This document shows positions 62,743 through 64,000 of a stretch of 64,000 bases of DNA, one piece after another. Source of the DNA: Linyphia triangularis (lineage: Eukaryota; Arthropoda; Arachnida; Araneae; Linyphiidae); assembly GCA_963978545.1 (NCBI GenBank), contig OZ021727.1, forward strand, positions 16,008,743 through 16,072,742, in the 5' to 3' direction. The notes beneath the pieces were generated by a model, which worked only from the letters and a program-made list of their open reading frames with translations, made no database searches and was not told the DNA's origin. A program made the position numbers and the translations under genes. The stretch's first letter is position 1, and each line of letters begins with the position of its first letter.

Positions 62743-63051
62743 CCTATTTTTAAAAAGTCATAATTATTTTAATTTTCAAAAATAACATGGGCTTATATAA
62801 AAAAAAAAAAAAAAAAAAAAAGAAATCGTCCAAAATTTAATTTTTTTTTAAACATATTTAAAAAAAAAAATCTAACTATATTAAATTTTAAGAAAAATTA
62901 TCAAAAAAAAAGCTCGTTTAAAGTGTTTAAACGTTTTCCAATATTATACTGTGAAAGTTTCAGAATGATAGGAGCAATGGTTATTAAATAAGATGCCCTT
63001 AAATTTGCGGAATTTGAACATGGGGGGCTCCTGAGGTGGTGCCGAATCCCC
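62000..63051. mobile_element. rep-3-like TTAA element with internal ~310-bp duplication
   Basis: TTAA at 61996-61999 and 63052-63055 with termini AGGGGTCTGAC and, inverted, GGGGATTCGGC. The interior has two head-to-tail related units at about 62008-62313 and 62325-62605, followed by long A-rich stretches. No coding sequence. Confidence 0.5.
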
Positions 63052-63055
63052 TTAA

Positions 63056-63526
63056 ACAGAGAGTAGAATTATGGATTTAAATTATAATTGTAAGTAGTAT
63101 TTTGCTTCAAAACAAATTTTAAGAGAATAAAAAGCGATATAATTTTAAATTTTGTTCTAGATAAAGTTTGTTCCAGACAATTAAAAATAAAAGAAGTGTT
63201 AGATTAACGATAATATATATATATATGTTTTTGTATTGTGTAACCAACCAGAAAGAACACAAATAAACATATACAATGAATTGTTAATTAGATTAATTGT
63301 AACAAAACTAGATAAATATATTATTGAACTTTAATATACTTTTTAATGTCTAAAAAACTAGATCACAAATAAAATAATAATGCAGTCTTAAGATATACAG
63401 CCATTTTAAGTGCTATTCATTTCTTCGTTTCAATTAAATTTTTTGTAATTTAATTGAAACGAATTCAATTAAATTTTTTGCGACTTAAGTTAATGTGATC
63501 GGTATTTTTTTTTTTCCTTAAAACAG

Positions 63527-63557
<31 letters not shown>

Positions 63558-64000
63558 AAAATAGAGCATAAAAAATTATATGTATTTTATATTTGTTTAA
63601 TATTTACTAATTAAGAACTCAGTTTCTATAACAATGTATTCTATAACTCACTGAATATAACAATCCAGTATTAACTCTCTTAAGAAGTTTCAAAGTTCAT
63701 CATTTTAAAGAATTGCCTGAAACTCGATGTACATTAGTTTCAATGTCGTTTTTACGGTAAAAGGTGAAATAGCTAAAATAAAAATATCTTTTATAATCAT
63801 AGGAGTGTTTTAAAATTCCCTTTCTTACTCATTAAACTAACAAAAAGTAATTTTGTTATTCTTCCAGAACAGTTTTCTTTCTAACCAGTGGTATAAACCA
63901 AATTTCTATACCAACAGTAACTTTCGCAGTAACTTTGAGAAAAATATATAAATGATAATACACTTCCGTCTCCATGTTAGTCTTTATTTTCAATCTTATG
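63056..64000. other. AT-rich window end with a perfect hairpin
   Basis: No gene recognised. A perfect 15-bp stem (CGTTTCAATTAAATT with its complement) with a 6-base loop lies at 63426-63461 and is immediately followed by a partial third copy of the stem. A T-run lies at about 63526-63554. Confidence 0.6.

Overview
This is an AT-rich eukaryotic window dominated by transposable elements and simple repeats. No intact conserved host gene is recognisable. It holds decayed IS630/Tc1/mariner transposases, a THAP-type transposon N-terminus, TTAA-flanked (piggyBac-like) and hAT-type non-autonomous elements, a LINE 3' fragment, tRNA-like SINE sequences and a core promoter with arthropod TATA/Inr/DPE spacing. 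Together these suggest an arthropod nuclear genome, possibly a chelicerate such as a spider. That assignment is inference, because no host exon could be identified. All identity statements are by-eye estimates.

The main architecture is a direct tandem segmental duplication. Copy A (about 4905-21926, 17.0 kb) is followed after about 10 bp of filler by copy B (about 21937-40068, 18.1 kb). Order is collinear and by-eye identity is roughly 90-95%. The size difference comes from insertions present in one copy only, each with a matching empty site in the other. Copy A alone has a hAT element (8285-8918, 8-bp duplication) and a THAP-coding element (13018-14986, AT duplication) that carries a nested TTAA element. 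Copy B alone has a 2.8-kb element with CGAGGCC termini (27028-29850, 7-bp duplication) holding a LINE fragment, a TTAA element (31363-32109) and an AAAT expansion (33271-33483). Both copies share an 82-codon acidic minus-strand ORF, a degenerate 178-bp repeat downstream of it, three copies of a dispersed repeat (rep-1), two of another (rep-2), a hAT MITE, and an LTR-like module with TATA, Inr and DPE in register.

Left of the duplication are a tRNA-like SINE end (1-237), a TAA-flanked foldback element with a tRNA-like sequence in each arm (1977-3340), and a second foldback (3687-4683). Right of it are an eight-unit ~170-bp tandem array (40939-42262), TTAA-flanked elements (42690-43965, 45126-45735, 60942-61663, 62000-63051), degenerate minisatellites (47070-47680, 51350-51660, 55735-56150), a broken mariner-like transposase (49465-50510), a TA-flanked foldback (52684-53426) next to a deleted Tc1-like element (53484-54540), a minus-strand coding relic (55068-55480), and a 2.5-kb TA-flanked element with ~260-bp inverted arms (56832-59312). 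Nothing here reads as a working multi-gene system. The value of the window is a natural record of duplication followed by independent transposition.
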